Shown here one piece after another: positions 10,984 through 19,708 of a stretch of 64,000 nucleotides of DNA. The position numbers and the translations under genes are program-made. The DNA comes from Streptomyces sp. Go-475. GTDB lineage: Bacteria > Actinomycetota > Actinomycetes > Streptomycetales > Streptomycetaceae. Every line of letters starts with the position of its first letter. Position 1 is the first letter of the stretch. The stretch covers positions 5,437,501 to 5,501,500 of the forward strand of contig NZ_CP026121.1 of assembly GCF_003330845.1 (NCBI RefSeq). Reading direction: 5' to 3'. The notes under the pieces are model-generated. The model saw only the letters and a program-made list of their open reading frames with translations. It ran no database searches and was not told the origin of the DNA.

Positions 10984-13391
10984 ACAAGTACCGGAGAAGA
11001 ACCGCACTCGTCGGCGTGGGCGCGCTCACGGCCGGCCTCCTGCTGACCGCACCCCAGTCCGCCTCCGCCGCCAACCTCATCAAGAACCCCGGCTTCGAGA
11101 CCGCGGGCACCGGCGACATGCCGTACTGCTGGGAGAAGTCCGGCTGGGGCGACAACGACTTCACCTTCACCACCACGGCCGACGCGCACTCCGGCGCCAA
11201 GGCCATGAAGGTCGAGCTGACCCGCCGCGTCGAGGGCGACCGCAAGGCGCTGATCACCGAGTCCGCCGACTGCGCGCCGGTGGTGACGCCGGGCAAGCAG
11301 TACGACCTGGGCCTCTGGTACAAGACGACGACCCCCGACGCGGCGATCACGCTGTTCCGGCACGACACCACGGCCGGCTGGCAGTACTGGACCGACCTCA
11401 AGACACTGGACCTGGCGGGCGACTGGACCGAGGCGACGGTCCGCACCCCCGAGGTCCCGGCCGGCACCGACCGCATCTCCTGGGGCGTCTCCGTCTACGG
11501 CACCGGCTCCGCCACCACCGACGACTACACGATGGACCAGGTCCCCGACCCGGTCCTGCCGCCGCGGTGCACGGGCACGGCCGAGCAGTGCGCGAACGGC
11601 AAGTGGGACGTCCTCCCCACGCAGAACCCGGTCCGCTCCATGCACTCGGTCGTCCTGCACAACGGCAAGGTGCTGCTGATCGCGGGCTCCGGCAACGACG
11701 AGTCGATGTTCGAGGCGGGCACCTTCACCTCGGCCGTCTACGACCCGGCGGACGGCTCCTACAAGGTCATCCCCACGCCCAAGGACATGTTCTGCGCCGG
11801 CCACGTCCAGCTCCAGGACGGCCGGGTGCTGGTGATGAGCGGCAACAAGGGCTACCCCTCCGCCGACGGCCGGATCGGCTACCAGGGCTACAAGGACTCG
11901 TACGTCTTCGACCCGGAGACCGAGACCTACACCAGGACCAACGACATGAACGACGGCCACTGGTACCCGTCGGCCACGATCCTCGGCAACGGCGACGTCA
12001 TCTCCTTCGGCGGCCTGCGCGAGGACTCCACCGGCTCGGTCACCGCCGAGCTGTTCTCCCAGGCCGAGCAGCAGTGGCAGCCGCTGTGGAAGGTCAACCA
12101 GACCTGGTCGTACTGGGGCCTGTACCCGTCGATGATCCTCATGCAGGACGGCCGCCTCTTCTACTCGGGCAGCCACGTCTTCGGCAACAACATCCCCGGC
12201 ACGGGTTCGGCGATCTACGACTACGCCGCCAACACCACCACCCAGGTGCCCGGCCTGCGGAACAAGGACGAGCGCGACCAGTCGGCCAGCGTGCTGCTGC
12301 CCCCGGCGCAGGACCAGAAGGTCCTCACCCTCGGCGGCGGCAACATCGACTCCAACCCGGAGGCGAACCGCCTGACCGACATCATCGACCTCAAGCAGCC
12401 CAACCCCTCCTACGTGGCCGGACCGCCGATCCCGCAGGGCACGGTCGACCTCGGCAACGGGCCCGTCCCGCAGACCGGGAACCAGGGCAAGATGTACGTC
12501 TCCGCCGTGCTCCTGCCCGACGGCAAGGTCCTGGAGACGGGCGGCGCCCTGCACAACCGCGCCAACCCGGTCTACGAGACGTCGATCTTCGACCCCGAGT
12601 CGGAGACGTTCGACCCGGTGGCCGTCGACCCCGAGGCCCGCGGCTACCACTCCTCGGCGTTCCTGCTGCCCGACGGCCGGGTGATGACGACCGGCGACAA
12701 CCCGGGCAACGGCTCCTGGAACCACGACGTGTCGGTCTACAGCCCGCCCTACCTGTTCAAGGGCCCCCGCCCGACGATCACCTCGCTGATCGACACCGAG
12801 TGGAATTACGGCGACACGCAGCGGATCACCGTCGACCGGCCCATCGCCAAGGCCGAGCTGATCCGCCCGGCCGCCGTCACGCACTCCTCCGACCCGAACC
12901 AGCGGTTCGTGGACCTGCCGCTGTCGGTCGACGGCAACAACGTCGACCTCAACGTCACGAGCAACCCCAACCTGGCGCCGCCCGGCTGGTACATGCTCTT
13001 CGCGGTCGACGCCAACGGGGTGCCGTCGGTGGCCAAGTGGGTGCACCTCCAGGGCCCGCAGGCCCTCAAGGCGACGGACGCCTCGGCCCACGTCCACGAC
13101 TTCGCGGACGAGCCCACGGGCAAGGTGGTCAAGCCCGGCAAGAAGCGGGCGTCGCAGAAGGTCAGCCCGACCATCTCCGGCTGCGACCGCCACTACGGCT
13201 CGATCAACGTCTGCGTGCCGACGGACTTCCCCGCGGAGGTGAAGAACACGACGGCGGCCCGCTGCGAGTGGCTCAAGGCGAACGACTACGGCCGCCTGAA
13301 GGTCAACGGCAGGGACGACCCGCTGGGCCTGGACCGGAACGGGGACGGGATCGCCTGCGGGAAGGGTGATGTGGGGAAGGGTCAGCGCTGA
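10980..13391 (+). CDS. Secreted GlxA/galactose-oxidase-like copper radical oxidase with CBM-like and Excalibur domains
   Basis: The protein has 803 residues. It has a signal peptide (RRR then a hydrophobic run ending PQSASA), an N-terminal jelly-roll carbohydrate-binding-like domain (~31-190) and a Kelch-type propeller (~215-600). A DUF1929-type domain (~610-710) and a C-terminal Cys-containing Excalibur-like segment ending LDRNGDGIAC follow. All expected copper-radical residues can be aligned: Cys272 and Tyr329 (thioether pair), axial Tyr556, and His557 and His635 as ligands. It is larger than the ~645-residue Streptomyces GlxA because of the extra terminal domains. As last gene of a glycan operon it probably oxidises the operon's polymer outside the cell. 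The 3' end overlaps the convergent gene by 10 nt. Confidence 0.88.
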   Translation: MNKYRRRTALVGVGALTAGLLLTAPQSASAANLIKNPGFETAGTGDMPYCWEKSGWGDNDFTFTTTADAHSGAKAMKVELTRRVEGDRKALITESADCAPVVTPGKQYDLGLWYKTTTPDAAITLFRHDTTAGWQYWTDLKTLDLAGDWTEATVRTPEVPAGTDRISWGVSVYGTGSATTDDYTMDQVPDPVLPPRCTGTAEQCANGKWDVLPTQNPVRSMHSVVLHNGKVLLIAGSGNDESMFEAGTFTSAVYDPADGSYKVIPTPKDMFCAGHVQLQDGRVLVMSGNKGYPSADGRIGYQGYKDSYVFDPETETYTRTNDMNDGHWYPSATILGNGDVISFGGLREDSTGSVTAELFSQAEQQWQPLWKVNQTWSYWGLYPSMILMQDGRLFYSGSHVFGNNIPGTGSAIYDYAANTTTQVPGLRNKDERDQSASVLLPPAQDQKVLTLGGGNIDSNPEANRLTDIIDLKQPNPSYVAGPPIPQGTVDLGNGPVPQTGNQGKMYVSAVLLPDGKVLETGGALHNRANPVYETSIFDPESETFDPVAVDPEARGYHSSAFLLPDGRVMTTGDNPGNGSWNHDVSVYSPPYLFKGPRPTITSLIDTEWNYGDTQRITVDRPIAKAELIRPAAVTHSSDPNQRFVDLPLSVDGNNVDLNVTSNPNLAPPGWYMLFAVDANGVPSVAKWVHLQGPQALKATDASAHVHDFADEPTGKVVKPGKKRASQKVSPTISGCDRHYGSINVCVPTDFPAEVKNTTAARCEWLKANDYGRLKVNGRDDPLGLDRNGDGIACGKGDVGKGQR

Positions 13392-14113
13392 CCGCGTGAC
13401 TCCGCCAGGGCGCGCTCCACGATCGCCTCCAACTGCTCGTGGTGCGCGCCCTTCCAGTACGCCCGGCCGCATGCCGTGCACTGCGCGAACACGTCGTACG
13501 TGGCGTGCGTGCCGTGTTTGAGCTGGTCGGCGACCTCGTCCTTGGTCGCCTCGCGCAGCAGCCCGTTGCAGGCGGTGCAGCGCGTCCAGGGCAGCAGCTC
13601 GGGCCGGAAGCGGTCCAGTACGTCCCGGAGCTGCTCCTCGGGGCGGGTGCTGTAGACGAACGCCCCCGCCCACAGCTCACGGCGCCGCAGCAGGCCCCGG
13701 TCGCGGCTCAGCATGACCCGCTGCTCGGCCGCCGAACGCGCCGCGAGGGCCGGGTCGCCGATGTCGGTCGACTCGTACGCCGTGTCCACGCCGAGCAGGC
13801 GCAGCCGGCGGGCGAGCGTGCCGAGGTGGACGTCGAGGAGGAAGCGGAGGGGAGCGCCGGGCACCTGCTGCGGGCGGGTGACGGTCCGTACCGTCACCGC
13901 CTCCCCGGCCGCCGGGACGTGCGAGACCGGTACCTCCCGGCCGTCCACGAGCAGCGTGCCCACCTCGGTCAGCGGCACGCCGAGGGACTCGATGACATGG
14001 CCGAGGCTGGAGACGCCGTCGGTGGCGGCCCGCACGGTGCCGTTCCTGCGGGCCGGGGGGACGAAGACGTGCAGCTCGGGCGCGAAGTCGACGTGGATCT
14101 CGGGACCGTTCAC
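13382..14113 (-). CDS. Mut7-C RNase domain protein with N-terminal ubiquitin-like domain
   Basis: The protein has 243 residues. Residues ~1-85 resemble a MoaD/ubiquitin-like fold with VDGREVPVSHVPAAGE. The C-terminal part begins with RFLLDVHLGTLARRLRLLGVDT, the signature of Mut7-C (PIN-like RNase) proteins, then LSRDRGLL and a zinc ribbon with CTAC and CTACG. Two-part proteins of this kind are known in bacteria, but their substrates are not defined. Convergent with the copper oxidase, overlapping it by 10 nt. Confidence 0.85.
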   Translation of the reverse strand: MNGPEIHVDFAPELHVFVPPARRNGTVRAATDGVSSLGHVIESLGVPLTEVGTLLVDGREVPVSHVPAAGEAVTVRTVTRPQQVPGAPLRFLLDVHLGTLARRLRLLGVDTAYESTDIGDPALAARSAAEQRVMLSRDRGLLRRRELWAGAFVYSTRPEEQLRDVLDRFRPELLPWTRCTACNGLLREATKDEVADQLKHGTHATYDVFAQCTACGRAYWKGAHHEQLEAIVERALAESRGQR

Positions 14114-14146
14114 CCGGTCAGGATGCCACGGGGAGGGGTGCCGGCC

Positions 14147-14782
14147 TCAGCGTTTTCCGGTGGGCAGGCCGTGCTCCAGCACGTCCAGGGCGCGGTCGAC
14201 GAGGTCCCTGATGTCGTCGCGGTGGCCGGTCTCGGCCCAGTAGTGGGAGACCTCCAGCAGGCCGCCCATCACGGACATGGCGAAGACCCGCAGCTCCAGG
14301 CTGTCGGGGTCGAGCCCGGAGCGCTCGGCGAGGCCCGCGCGGAGCAGCCGGCCGGTCGCCGCCATGCTCTCCATCATGCGGGCGCGGACGGCAGGCACCT
14401 CGACCCCGAGCCGGGTCCGCAGCCGGGTCACCTCGGGTTCCTCGGCGAGGCTCAGGTCGAGGGCCGTGCGCATCACGTGCCGCATGACATCGGCCCATGA
14501 CTCGTCCGACGGCCGGGCCCGCAGCTCCTCCAGCATCACCGGGTCCCACTCGTCGGTGATGACGATGTCCTCCTTGGTCGGGAAGTACCGGAAGACGGTC
14601 GACGGCGACACCTCGGCGCGGTCGGCGATCTGCTCGATCGTCGTGGCGTCGTAGCCATGCTCCTCGATCAGCGCGTAGGTCGCGGCGCGGATCGCCTGGC
14701 GGGTCTTGATCTTCTTCCGCTCCCGGAGCCCCAGCTGGGGCCGGTCGGCGGGGGTGGTGCGTGCGGCCGTCATGAAGGTCAT
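14147..14782 (-). CDS. TetR family transcriptional regulator
   Basis: The protein has 211 residues. An N-terminal helix-turn-helix is preceded by RERKKIKTRQAI and contains TTIEQIADRAEVSPSTVFRYF, the standard TetR recognition region. The C-terminal half is all-helical ligand-binding. ATG 14782 overlaps the stop of the upstream MFS gene (ATGA), so it should be cotranscribed and coupled with the transporter. A perfect 13-nt palindrome in front of the MFS start (16377-16389) is the likely operator, giving autoregulation together with control of efflux. The inducer is unknown. Confidence 0.9.
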   Translation of the reverse strand: MTFMTAARTTPADRPQLGLRERKKIKTRQAIRAATYALIEEHGYDATTIEQIADRAEVSPSTVFRYFPTKEDIVITDEWDPVMLEELRARPSDESWADVMRHVMRTALDLSLAEEPEVTRLRTRLGVEVPAVRARMMESMAATGRLLRAGLAERSGLDPDSLELRVFAMSVMGGLLEVSHYWAETGHRDDIRDLVDRALDVLEHGLPTGKR

Positions 14783-16182
14783 TGTCGGGCATCGGCCTCG
14801 GGCCCGGCCATGGCCGGGGTGCCGTCCTCGCCGTCCTCGCCGTCCGGGGCGGTCCGGGTGCGGGGCAGGAACGCCCCGGTCAGCAGCGCGGCGACCAGGG
14901 CCGCGGCACCGCACACCAGCAGGACGACGCCCATGCCGTGGACGTAGGCGCTGTTCGCGGAGGCGGCCAGGCCGGGCGCGCCGGTGCGCTCGGCGACGAG
15001 GTGCGCGGCCACCACGGACTCCCCGGCGGTGTCGGCGGCCCGGGCGGGCAGCCCGGTGACGTCGAGCCGGTCCCGGTAGGCGCCCACGAGCAGGCTGCCC
15101 AGCAGGGCGATGCCGATGGCGCTGCCGACCTGGCGCAGGGTCATCAGCAGCCCCGATCCGCTGCCGGCCCGGTCGGCGGGCAGCGCGGCCAGCGCCCCGT
15201 CCATCGCCGGGACCACCGCGAGGCCGAAGCCGACGCCGGTGACGGCCAGCCACAGCGCGGTGAATCCGTAGGCGGAATCCGCCTCCGTACGGCTGCCGAG
15301 GAACGCGGCGAACGCCAGCACCACCAGGCCGCAGCTGACCACCGCGCGGGGGCCGAACCGGGCGACGACCGGCTGGGCGGCGCGTGCGGAGACCATCAGG
15401 CCGCCCATCATCGGCAGCAGCCGCAGCCCGGTGCCGAGGGCGTCGTGGCCGAGGACGGCCTGGAGGTAGGGCGGCAGCAGGAACAGCAGGCCCGCCAGGA
15501 CGAAGGTGACCAGCGTCGCCGTGAGGGTGTTCACGAGGAACCCGCGGTGGCGGAGCAGCTCCATGTCGATCATGGGCCGCGCCGCCCGCCGCTCGCGCAG
15601 CACCAGCCCGGCGAGCAGGACGACGGCTCCGGCGAGGAACCCGGCGACCAGGGGGTCGCCCCAGCCGCGCGTGGGCGCCTCGATGATGGCGTAGACCAGG
15701 GCGCCGAGACCGGCGGCGGTGAGTGCCGTGGCGAGGGCGTCGACCGTGGGGGAGGAGGGGTCGCGCGTCTCGGGGAGCAGGAAGAGGCAGGCCATGACGC
15801 CGATGCCGACCATGGGCACGTTGATCAGGAAGACCGAGCCCCACCAGAAGTGGTCGAGCAGCCAGCCTCCGAGGATCGGGCCGAGCGGCATGCCGAGCGC
15901 GGAGGCGGCCGACATGACGCCGATCGCCTTGGAGCGCTCGTCCGGCCCGAACAACGACGGCAGCACGGACAACGCGAGCGGCATGACCAGCGCGCCGCCG
16001 ACGCCCATCACGGCCCGGGCGGCGACGACCCAGCTCACGTCCGGGGCCAGGGCGCCCACGACCGAGCCGGCGAGGAAGATCCCCAGCCCGGTGACGAGCA
16101 TCAGCCGCCGCCCGAACCGGTCGCCGAGCAGCCCGGCGGGGAGCATCAGCGCGGCGAAGACGACGACGTAGGCGTCCGCCAT
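14779..16182 (-). CDS. MFS transporter, DHA2/EmrB-QacA type, lacking its N-terminal helix
   Basis: These 467 residues start inside the expected TM1-TM2 loop with MADAYVVVFAALMLPAGLLG; DHA2 proteins normally reach this point about 50-60 residues in. The missing part lies upstream in the same phase (16195-16371) but is cut off by a TAG inside a short GC-rich palindrome. The remaining body has about 13 helices, including LLGDRFGRRLML, SALGMPLGPILGGWLL and the C-terminal TGAFLPRTR. Translation could restart at ATG 16182 behind GGGGGAGG. A transporter without TM1 is probably inactive, so this may be a recent pseudogene. It is followed by the coupled TetR gene. Confidence 0.72.
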   Translation of the reverse strand: MADAYVVVFAALMLPAGLLGDRFGRRLMLVTGLGIFLAGSVVGALAPDVSWVVAARAVMGVGGALVMPLALSVLPSLFGPDERSKAIGVMSAASALGMPLGPILGGWLLDHFWWGSVFLINVPMVGIGVMACLFLLPETRDPSSPTVDALATALTAAGLGALVYAIIEAPTRGWGDPLVAGFLAGAVVLLAGLVLRERRAARPMIDMELLRHRGFLVNTLTATLVTFVLAGLLFLLPPYLQAVLGHDALGTGLRLLPMMGGLMVSARAAQPVVARFGPRAVVSCGLVVLAFAAFLGSRTEADSAYGFTALWLAVTGVGFGLAVVPAMDGALAALPADRAGSGSGLLMTLRQVGSAIGIALLGSLLVGAYRDRLDVTGLPARAADTAGESVVAAHLVAERTGAPGLAASANSAYVHGMGVVLLVCGAAALVAALLTGAFLPRTRTAPDGEDGEDGTPAMAGPEADARQ

Positions 16183-16215
16183 CCTCCCCCAGTGCTAAAC
16201 GCCTGGGGGCACCCC
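16183..16215 (-). repeat. Short palindromic insertion inside the MFS gene
   Basis: Read on the minus strand, this stretch forms two overlapping hairpins. CTGGGGG/CCCCCAG (with the adjacent codon) has a 2-nt loop; CCCCCAG at 16209-16203 pairs with CTGGGGG at 16192-16186 across GCGTTTAGCA. The coding context on both sides is a normal DHA2 transporter, so the element appears inserted. Short GC-rich palindromes of this style are scattered in Streptomyces intergenic DNA. No second copy was recognised in this window. Confidence 0.6.
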
Positions 16216-16371
16216 CAGCTGCTCGCCGGTGCTCGCGCCGAGATCCTGGGCCATCGTCGGCAGCGCGACGTTGAGGATCGTCATGTCGAAGCCGAGCGTG
16301 AGCATGCTCACGACCAGGGCCGTCAGGGCCCACCAGCGGCGAGGATCGGGCCCGGGAGTGGTAGTAGCCAT
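16195..16371 (-). pseudogene. N-terminal fragment of the DHA2 MFS transporter, ending at an in-frame TAG
   Basis: ATG 16371 opens 58 codons. They contain the classic DHA2 start (RRWWALTALVVSMLTLGFDM, then TILNVALPTMAQDLGAS), including the D-x-T-x-x-N-V-A-L-P motif. After the codons for GEQL the sequence enters a palindrome and stops at TAG 16197-16195. The downstream part of the transporter resumes in the same phase at 16182. Homologues are expected to read from the GEQL-like point straight into QWMADAY. The inserted bases therefore preserve the frame but bring in a stop. Confidence 0.75.
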
Positions 16372-16376
16372 GAAAT

Positions 16377-16408
16377 GAGAGTAACTCTCAAAAGATTCAC
16401 CGTGTCAA
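16377..16408 (-). promoter_or_regulatory. Promoter and TetR-type operator for the MFS-tetR unit
   Basis: GAGAGTAACTCTC (16377-16389) is a perfect palindrome with 6-nt arms and one central base, five bases upstream of the MFS ATG. On the minus strand a TTGACA hexamer (16408-16403) lies 18 nt ahead of TTACTC inside the palindrome, which would serve as the -10. A start site ~7 nt later would fall at or near the ATG, suggesting a leaderless or near-leaderless mRNA. Repressor binding would cover the -10. Confidence 0.6.
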
Positions 16409-16436
16409 TCGGTGGGGTCTTTCAGGACAGCGAAAA

Positions 16437-16461
16437 GGGCCACGGCTGGAAGCCGTGGCCC
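16437..16461 (-). terminator. Rho-independent terminator of the hemolysin-III gene
   Basis: A perfect stem with 11-nt arms (GGGCCACGGCT / AGCCGTGGCCC) and a 3-nt loop is followed, reading the minus strand, by TTTTCG. It lies just past the stop of the gene at 16482-17195. It would also separate that transcript from the MFS-tetR promoter downstream. Confidence 0.75.
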
Positions 16462-16481
16462 CGAAGGCCTTCAGGGGAGGA

Positions 16482-17195
16482 TCACCCGTGCTGGTACGCC
16501 ACCAGTGAGATCCCCACGTAGTGCGCGATGAAGGCCGCCAGCGTGAAGGAGTGGAACACCTCGTGGAAGCCGAACCAGCGCGGTGACGGGTTCGGCCGCT
16601 TGATCCCGTAGACGACACCGCCCACGCTGTAGAGCACGCCGCCGACGATGACCAGGACGAGGACTGCGATCCCGCCGGTCCGCATGAAGTCCGGCAGGTA
16701 GAAGACGGCCGCCCAGCCCATCGCGATGTAGCACGGCGTGTACAGCCAGCGCGGGGCGCCGACCCAGAAGACGCGGAAGGCGATCCCCGCGGCGGCCGCC
16801 GCCCAGATGCCCCACAGCAGCCACCGCCCCTTGGCCTCCGGCAGGAGCAGCATCGTCAGCGGTGTGTACGTGCCCGCGATGATCAGGAAGATGTTGGAGT
16901 GGTCCAGCCGGCGCAGGACGCCGTCCATGCGGGGGCTCCAGTTGCCCCGGTGGTACAGCGCGCTCACGCCGAACAGCAGGCAGGCGGTCAGTGCGAAGAT
17001 GCCGCACGCGACGCGTCCTCTGGTCGAGTCGGCGAGGGCGGTCAGGACCAGGCCCGCGACGAGGACGGCCGGAAACATGCCGAGGTGCAGCCAGCCGCGC
17101 AGCTTGGGCTTCACCGGGTGCGGCAAGGAGAGCGCCTGCGGACCGCGGCCGTCGGCCGGCGTGTCCGTGGGCGCGTCGGGGGCGAACGCAGTCAT
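16482..17195 (-). CDS. Hemolysin III / PAQR family membrane protein
   Basis: The 237-residue protein has seven predicted helices. The PAQR signature is present: a first His in VSALYHRGNWSP, LDHSNIFLIIAGTYTP in the second block, and the C-terminal FHEVFHSFTLAAFIAHY, which supplies the paired zinc-ligand histidines. The family length is typical (~210-240). ATG 17195 was chosen because it gives the normal short N-terminal tail ahead of the conserved region, although no strong Shine-Dalgarno is visible. The gene stands alone and has its own terminator. Function in bacteria is not well defined. Confidence 0.88.
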   Translation of the reverse strand: MTAFAPDAPTDTPADGRGPQALSLPHPVKPKLRGWLHLGMFPAVLVAGLVLTALADSTRGRVACGIFALTACLLFGVSALYHRGNWSPRMDGVLRRLDHSNIFLIIAGTYTPLTMLLLPEAKGRWLLWGIWAAAAAGIAFRVFWVGAPRWLYTPCYIAMGWAAVFYLPDFMRTGGIAVLVLVIVGGVLYSVGGVVYGIKRPNPSPRWFGFHEVFHSFTLAAFIAHYVGISLVAYQHG

Positions 17196-17521
17196 GACGG
17201 AATGGTAGCTACGGAACCGTAAGTGACGTATCAGCCCGCCGGATTGGCCGATGAAGAGTGGCCATCCTCTCACCGTGACCCGACGATGGTTACGCAAACG
17301 GACGGTCCGGTGAACGCAACGTGCACGTAAAGCGGCGCGAGAAACCGTGGCGATCCTCACGTTGCTCACCTGTGCGCTCCTCTGGACAGATGGGCGCGCG
17401 CATCGGATGATCAAATGAGTGCGGTCGGCACCGGATGAGCGCCAAGATCCACCCTGAAGCATCCGGGTCGCAGCCCCCACGGGGCCTCCACATCACAAAA
17501 AACCCTCATTTAGGAGCAATC
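17196..17521. other. Intergenic region between hemolysin-III gene and pckG
   Basis: About 325 bases without a convincing gene. It must hold divergent promoters for the hemolysin-III gene (leftward) and pckG (rightward). The right end holds an AGGAGC ribosome site (17513-17518) and a relatively AT-rich patch (AAAAAACCCTCATTT). No confident -35/-10 pair, operator or RNA gene was recognised. Confidence 0.5.
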
Positions 17522-19351
17522 GTGGCGCGCGACATCGCGGCTCCCACCGTCCCCACCACCCATCAGGGGCTGATCTCGTGGGTCAACGAGATCGCAGAAC
17601 TGACGCAGCCGGACAACGTGGTCTGGTGTGACGGATCCGAGGCCGAGTACGAGCGACTGTGCGAGGAGCTCGTCCAGAAGGGCACCTTCCGGAAACTCGA
17701 CCCGATCAAGCGCCCCCACTCCTACTACGCGGCCTCCGACCCCACCGACGTCGCCCGCGTGGAGGACCGGACGTTCATCTGCTCCGAGAAGGAGGAGGAC
17801 GCGGGCCCCACGAACCACTGGAAGGCCCCCGCCGAGATGCGGGAGATCTTCCAGGGCTCCGGGGGGCAGGGAGGTCTGTTCCGCGGCTCGATGCGCGGCC
17901 GGACCATGTACGTCGTGCCCTTCTGCATGGGCCCGCTCGGCTCGCCGCTGTCCGCGCTCGGTGTGGAGATCACCGACTCGGCGTACGTCGCCGTCTCCAT
18001 GCGCACGATGACCCGCATGGGCCAGGCCGTCCTCGACGAGCTCGGCTCCGACGGGTTCTTCGTCAAGGCCGTGCACACCCTGGGCGCCCCGCTGGAGCCC
18101 GGCCAGGAGGACGTCCCCTGGCCCTGCAACCAGACCAAGTACATCTCCCACTTCCCGGAGAGCCGCGAGATCTGGTCCTACGGCTCCGGCTACGGCGGCA
18201 ACGCCCTGCTCGGCAAGAAGTGCTACGCCCTGCGCATCGCCTCCGTCATGGCCCGGGACGAGGGCTGGCTGGCCGAGCACATGCTCGTGCTGAAGCTCAC
18301 CCCGCCGCGCGGCGAGGCCAAGTACGTCGCCGCGGCCTTCCCGAGCGCCTGCGGCAAGACCAACCTCGCCATGCTGGAGCCGACCATCCCCGGCTGGACG
18401 GTCGAGACCATCGGCGACGACATCGCCTGGATGCGCTTCGGCGAGGACGGCCGCCTCTACGCCATCAACCCCGAGGCCGGCTTCTTCGGCGTCGCCCCCG
18501 GCACCGGCGAGCACACCAACGCCAACGCGATGAAGACGCTGTGGGGCAACTCCGTCTTCACGAACGTGGCGCTGACGGACGACGGCGACGTCTGGTGGGA
18601 GGGCATGACCGAGGAGCCCCCGGCCCACCTCACGGACTGGAAGGGCAACTCCTGGACGCCGGAGTCGGAGACCCCGGCCGCCCACCCCAACGCCCGCTTC
18701 ACCGTCCCCGCCTCGCAGTGCCCGATCATCGCGCCCGAGTGGGAGGACCCCAAGGGCGTGCCGATCTCGGCGATCCTCTTCGGCGGCCGCCGCGCCACCG
18801 CCGTGCCGCTGGTGACGGAGTCCTTCGACTGGAACCACGGCGTCTTCCTCGGCGCCAACGTGGCCTCCGAGAAGACCGCCGCCGCCGAGGGCAAGGTCGG
18901 CGAGCTGCGCCGCGACCCCTTCGCGATGCTGCCGTTCTGCGGCTACAACATGGGCGACTACATGGCCCACTGGATCGACGTGGCCAAGGGCAAGGACCAG
19001 TCCAAGCTGCCGAAGATCTACTACGTCAACTGGTTCCGCAAGGACGACGAGGGCACGTTCGTCTGGCCCGGCTTCGGCGAGAACTCCCGCGTCCTGAAGT
19101 GGATCGTGGAGCGCCTGGACGGCAAGGCCGAGGGCGTCGAGACCCCCATCGGCATCCTGCCGACGAAGGACGCCCTCGACACGAACGGCCTGGAACTGGC
19201 CGACTCCGACCTGGAGTTCCTCCTCACGGTCGACAAGGAGGTCTGGCGCGAGGAGGCCGCCCTGGTCCCCGACCACCTCAACACCTTCGGCGACCACACG
19301 CCGAAGGAGCTGTGGGACGAGTACCGCGCCCTGGTGGAGCGCCTGGGCTGA
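17522..19351 (+). CDS. pckG: Phosphoenolpyruvate carboxykinase (GTP)
   Basis: Cytosolic gluconeogenic enzyme that converts oxaloacetate and GTP to phosphoenolpyruvate, CO2 and GDP. The 609-residue length is standard for the GTP class. Visible motifs are the substrate region [20 protein letters not shown], the kinase-1 P-loop FPSACGKTN (Cys277, Lys279, Thr280) with the family's reactive cysteine, kinase-2 TIGDDIAWM and the [12 protein letters not shown] segment. GTG 17522 is preceded by AGGAGC at 3-nt spacing; the frame is open further upstream, but homologues begin near here. It appears monocistronic. Confidence 0.97.
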   Translation: MARDIAAPTVPTTHQGLISWVNEIAELTQPDNVVWCDGSEAEYERLCEELVQKGTFRKLDPIKRPHSYYAASDPTDVARVEDRTFICSEKEEDAGPTNHWKAPAEMREIFQGSGGQGGLFRGSMRGRTMYVVPFCMGPLGSPLSALGVEITDSAYVAVSMRTMTRMGQAVLDELGSDGFFVKAVHTLGAPLEPGQEDVPWPCNQTKYISHFPESREIWSYGSGYGGNALLGKKCYALRIASVMARDEGWLAEHMLVLKLTPPRGEAKYVAAAFPSACGKTNLAMLEPTIPGWTVETIGDDIAWMRFGEDGRLYAINPEAGFFGVAPGTGEHTNANAMKTLWGNSVFTNVALTDDGDVWWEGMTEEPPAHLTDWKGNSWTPESETPAAHPNARFTVPASQCPIIAPEWEDPKGVPISAILFGGRRATAVPLVTESFDWNHGVFLGANVASEKTAAAEGKVGELRRDPFAMLPFCGYNMGDYMAHWIDVAKGKDQSKLPKIYYVNWFRKDDEGTFVWPGFGENSRVLKWIVERLDGKAEGVETPIGILPTKDALDTNGLELADSDLEFLLTVDKEVWREEAALVPDHLNTFGDHTPKELWDEYRALVERLG

Positions 19352-19708
19352 GCCCCACCCCCCGAACTCCGCGGCCGGCTGGAACCGACAGTGCCCTGAC
19401 CAGCAACATCGTCACGGCCGGCCGCGGGACGGACAGGCGGGACCCGCACAACGGCGTGCGGGACTCCGAGCCCGTCGCCGTCCGCCGTCCGCCTCGACGG
19501 CACCCGGCGGTGACGGCTCACACCCGCCCGCTTCGGCACGGCCCGCCCAGCGGGCTCACGAACGTGCCGATGGATGACCGAGCGCTCCGGCCGACGGCCC
19601 ACGTCGACCGGGGCGCTCGGGCACTCCCGCGGCGCCGGCTCCGGCGTCGGTGAACGCCGGTTTCGGACCGGAGCAAGCTCGATCCGATCCTCGTGCTGTG
19701 GAGGCCTG
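19352..19708. other. Intergenic region after pckG
   Basis: There is no gene with coding-like base use in these ~357 bases. A long-loop inverted repeat (CCGCGGCCGGC at 19369-19379 against GCCGGCCGCGG at 19417-19427) lies 17 nt after the pckG stop. It may act as a weak terminator or mRNA 3' stabiliser but has no T-tract. The remainder presumably contains the promoter of the next gene. Nothing else was recognised. Confidence 0.45.
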
